Source of the DNA: Candidatus Coatesiibacteriota bacterium
GTDB lineage: Bacteria > RBG-13-66-14
Direction: 5' to 3'
NCBI GenBank assembly: GCA_014728185.1
Contig: WJMB01000392.1
Span: 1 to 5,067 of the forward strand
Length of the DNA stretch: 5,067 nucleotides
In this document: piece by piece, positions 4,465-5,067 of the stretch
Position numbering within the stretch: the stretch's first letter is position 1
How the letters are laid out: each line of letters starts with the position of its first letter
Notes under the pieces: model-generated
Databases searched by the model: none
Seen by the model: the letters and a program-made list of their open reading frames with translations, nothing else
What the model was told of the DNA's origin: nothing
Made by a program: the position numbers and the translations under genes

Positions 4465-5067
4465 ATGCCCGAAGACTACCGTCCCATGTGGCGGAAGCTC
4501 GGCCTGGACCTCGAGAAGCACGACAAGCTGCTCGAGATCCTCAACGAGTTCTACCCCGCCGTCTACCTCCAGCAGGACAAGCGTCCCGCGGCCATGGAGT
4601 ACTTCGATTTCGTCATCAGCGAAATCCACGGCCTGCGGATCAAGGAGCTGCTCGAGCACAAGGCCGCCGGCGGCAAGGTCGTCGGCACCTTCTGCCTCTA
4701 CGTCCCCGATGAACTGCTGACCGCCCTGGGCGCCGTCGGTGTGGGCCTCTGCGCCGGAACGGACTTCTCCATCCCCGACGCCGAGGTCGACCTGCCGCGC
4801 AACCTCTGCCCGCTGATCAAGAGCTTCTATGGCTTCAAGGCCGGGATGATCTGCCCCTACTTCGAGGTCACCGACGTCATCATCGGCGAGACCACCTGCG
4901 ACGGCAAGACCAAGGCCTACGAGGTGCTGGGCGAAAAGCACCCGGTGAAGGTCCTGGAGATCCCCCACCGCAAGAACGAGGAGACCTTCCGGCTCTGGCG
5001 CGCCGAGCTGGACGGCTTCATCGCCTACCTCGAAGAGCTGACCGGCAACGAGCTGACGGCGGAGAAG
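4465..5067 (+). CDS. Double-cubane-cluster-type anaerobic reductase, 2-hydroxyacyl-CoA dehydratase-like (5' part, truncated by window end)
   Basis: The first 201 residues are in the window, with no stop; family members are usually around 400 residues. The start is fixed by AGGAGG 8 nt upstream. A helical N-terminus with DYRPMW leads into KVVGTFCLYVPDELLTALGA, then GLCAGTDFSIPDAE, NLCPLIKSFYGFK, CPYFEVTD and GETTCDGKTKAYEVL. This series is typical of the HgdB/FldC-like dehydratase fold, and the NxCPLIKSxxGFK and GETTCDGKxKxYE blocks most resemble double-cubane-cluster proteins. Cys77, 96, 115, 130 and 145 are the candidate cluster ligands; which ones bind iron is not settled here. Characterised double-cubane proteins use an ATP-driven activator (BcrA/HgdC-type) to reduce difficult substrates at very low potential; the natural substrate is generally unknown. 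The activator gene is expected nearby, perhaps just downstream. There is no signal peptide, so it should be cytoplasmic. A strong promoter and a structured leader suggest regulated expression. A true 2-hydroxyacyl-CoA dehydratase subunit is the main alternative. Confidence 0.85.
   Translation, partial: MPEDYRPMWRKLGLDLEKHDKLLEILNEFYPAVYLQQDKRPAAMEYFDFVISEIHGLRIKELLEHKAAGGKVVGTFCLYVPDELLTALGAVGVGLCAGTDFSIPDAEVDLPRNLCPLIKSFYGFKAGMICPYFEVTDVIIGETTCDGKTKAYEVLGEKHPVKVLEIPHRKNEETFRLWRAELDGFIAYLEELTGNELTAEK

Noticed and set aside
4225..4968. Minus-strand frame opposite the reductase gene
   Set aside because: The plus strand carries the recognisable cysteine motifs and an AGGAGG start; the minus frame is a shadow.

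Overview
The window shows GC-rich DNA from what is probably an anaerobic, two-membrane (Gram-negative type) bacterium. The evidence is a lipoprotein or outer-membrane-like protein with a C-terminal phenylalanine, -24/-12 (sigma-54-type) promoter matches, and the start of a double-cubane-cluster-type anaerobic reductase. The phylum cannot be named from the sequence alone; an uncultured candidate lineage is possible.

Layout. Positions 1-149 hold a perfect 20-bp inverted repeat, and each arm matches a sigma-54 promoter. On the minus strand, 851-150 encodes a secreted, outer-membrane-like protein. Its promoter lies at 976-1004 and overlaps a 16-bp palindrome. Positions 1007-1417 carry no recognisable gene. 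On the plus strand, 1479-3095 encodes a complete ABC-F ATPase with its own promoter, followed by a hairpin terminator. Positions 3217-3293 hold two more short hairpins. On the plus strand, 4465-5067 is the first 201 codons of a 2-hydroxyacyl-CoA-dehydratase-like, double-cubane-cluster reductase that runs off the window.

The most interesting part is the 1.1-kb gap before the reductase. Positions 3366-4137 form a fold-back (palindromic) element: its left and right halves are diverged inverted copies of each other, with 30-bp ends matching at 27 of 30 positions and a terminator-like hairpin at the centre of symmetry. The left arm is interrupted by a 362-bp insert (3463-3824). That insert has its own imperfect terminal inverted repeats and is flanked exactly by an 8-bp direct repeat, TCCCGATA. 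The right arm has no such insert. All four ends share the pattern GG(C/G)AT(C/T)A-N10-11-CGGACC, so this looks like one non-autonomous element nested inside an older relative.

Between this element and the reductase lie a strong sigma-70-type promoter (TTGACA, 17 bp, TAAACT) and a leader of about 230 nt. The leader has four successive perfect or near-perfect stems. The last stem pairs all of the AGGAGG ribosome-binding site with an upstream CCTCCT, which suggests control of reductase translation by RNA structure. The three genes face different ways or have their own promoters and do not form one operon.
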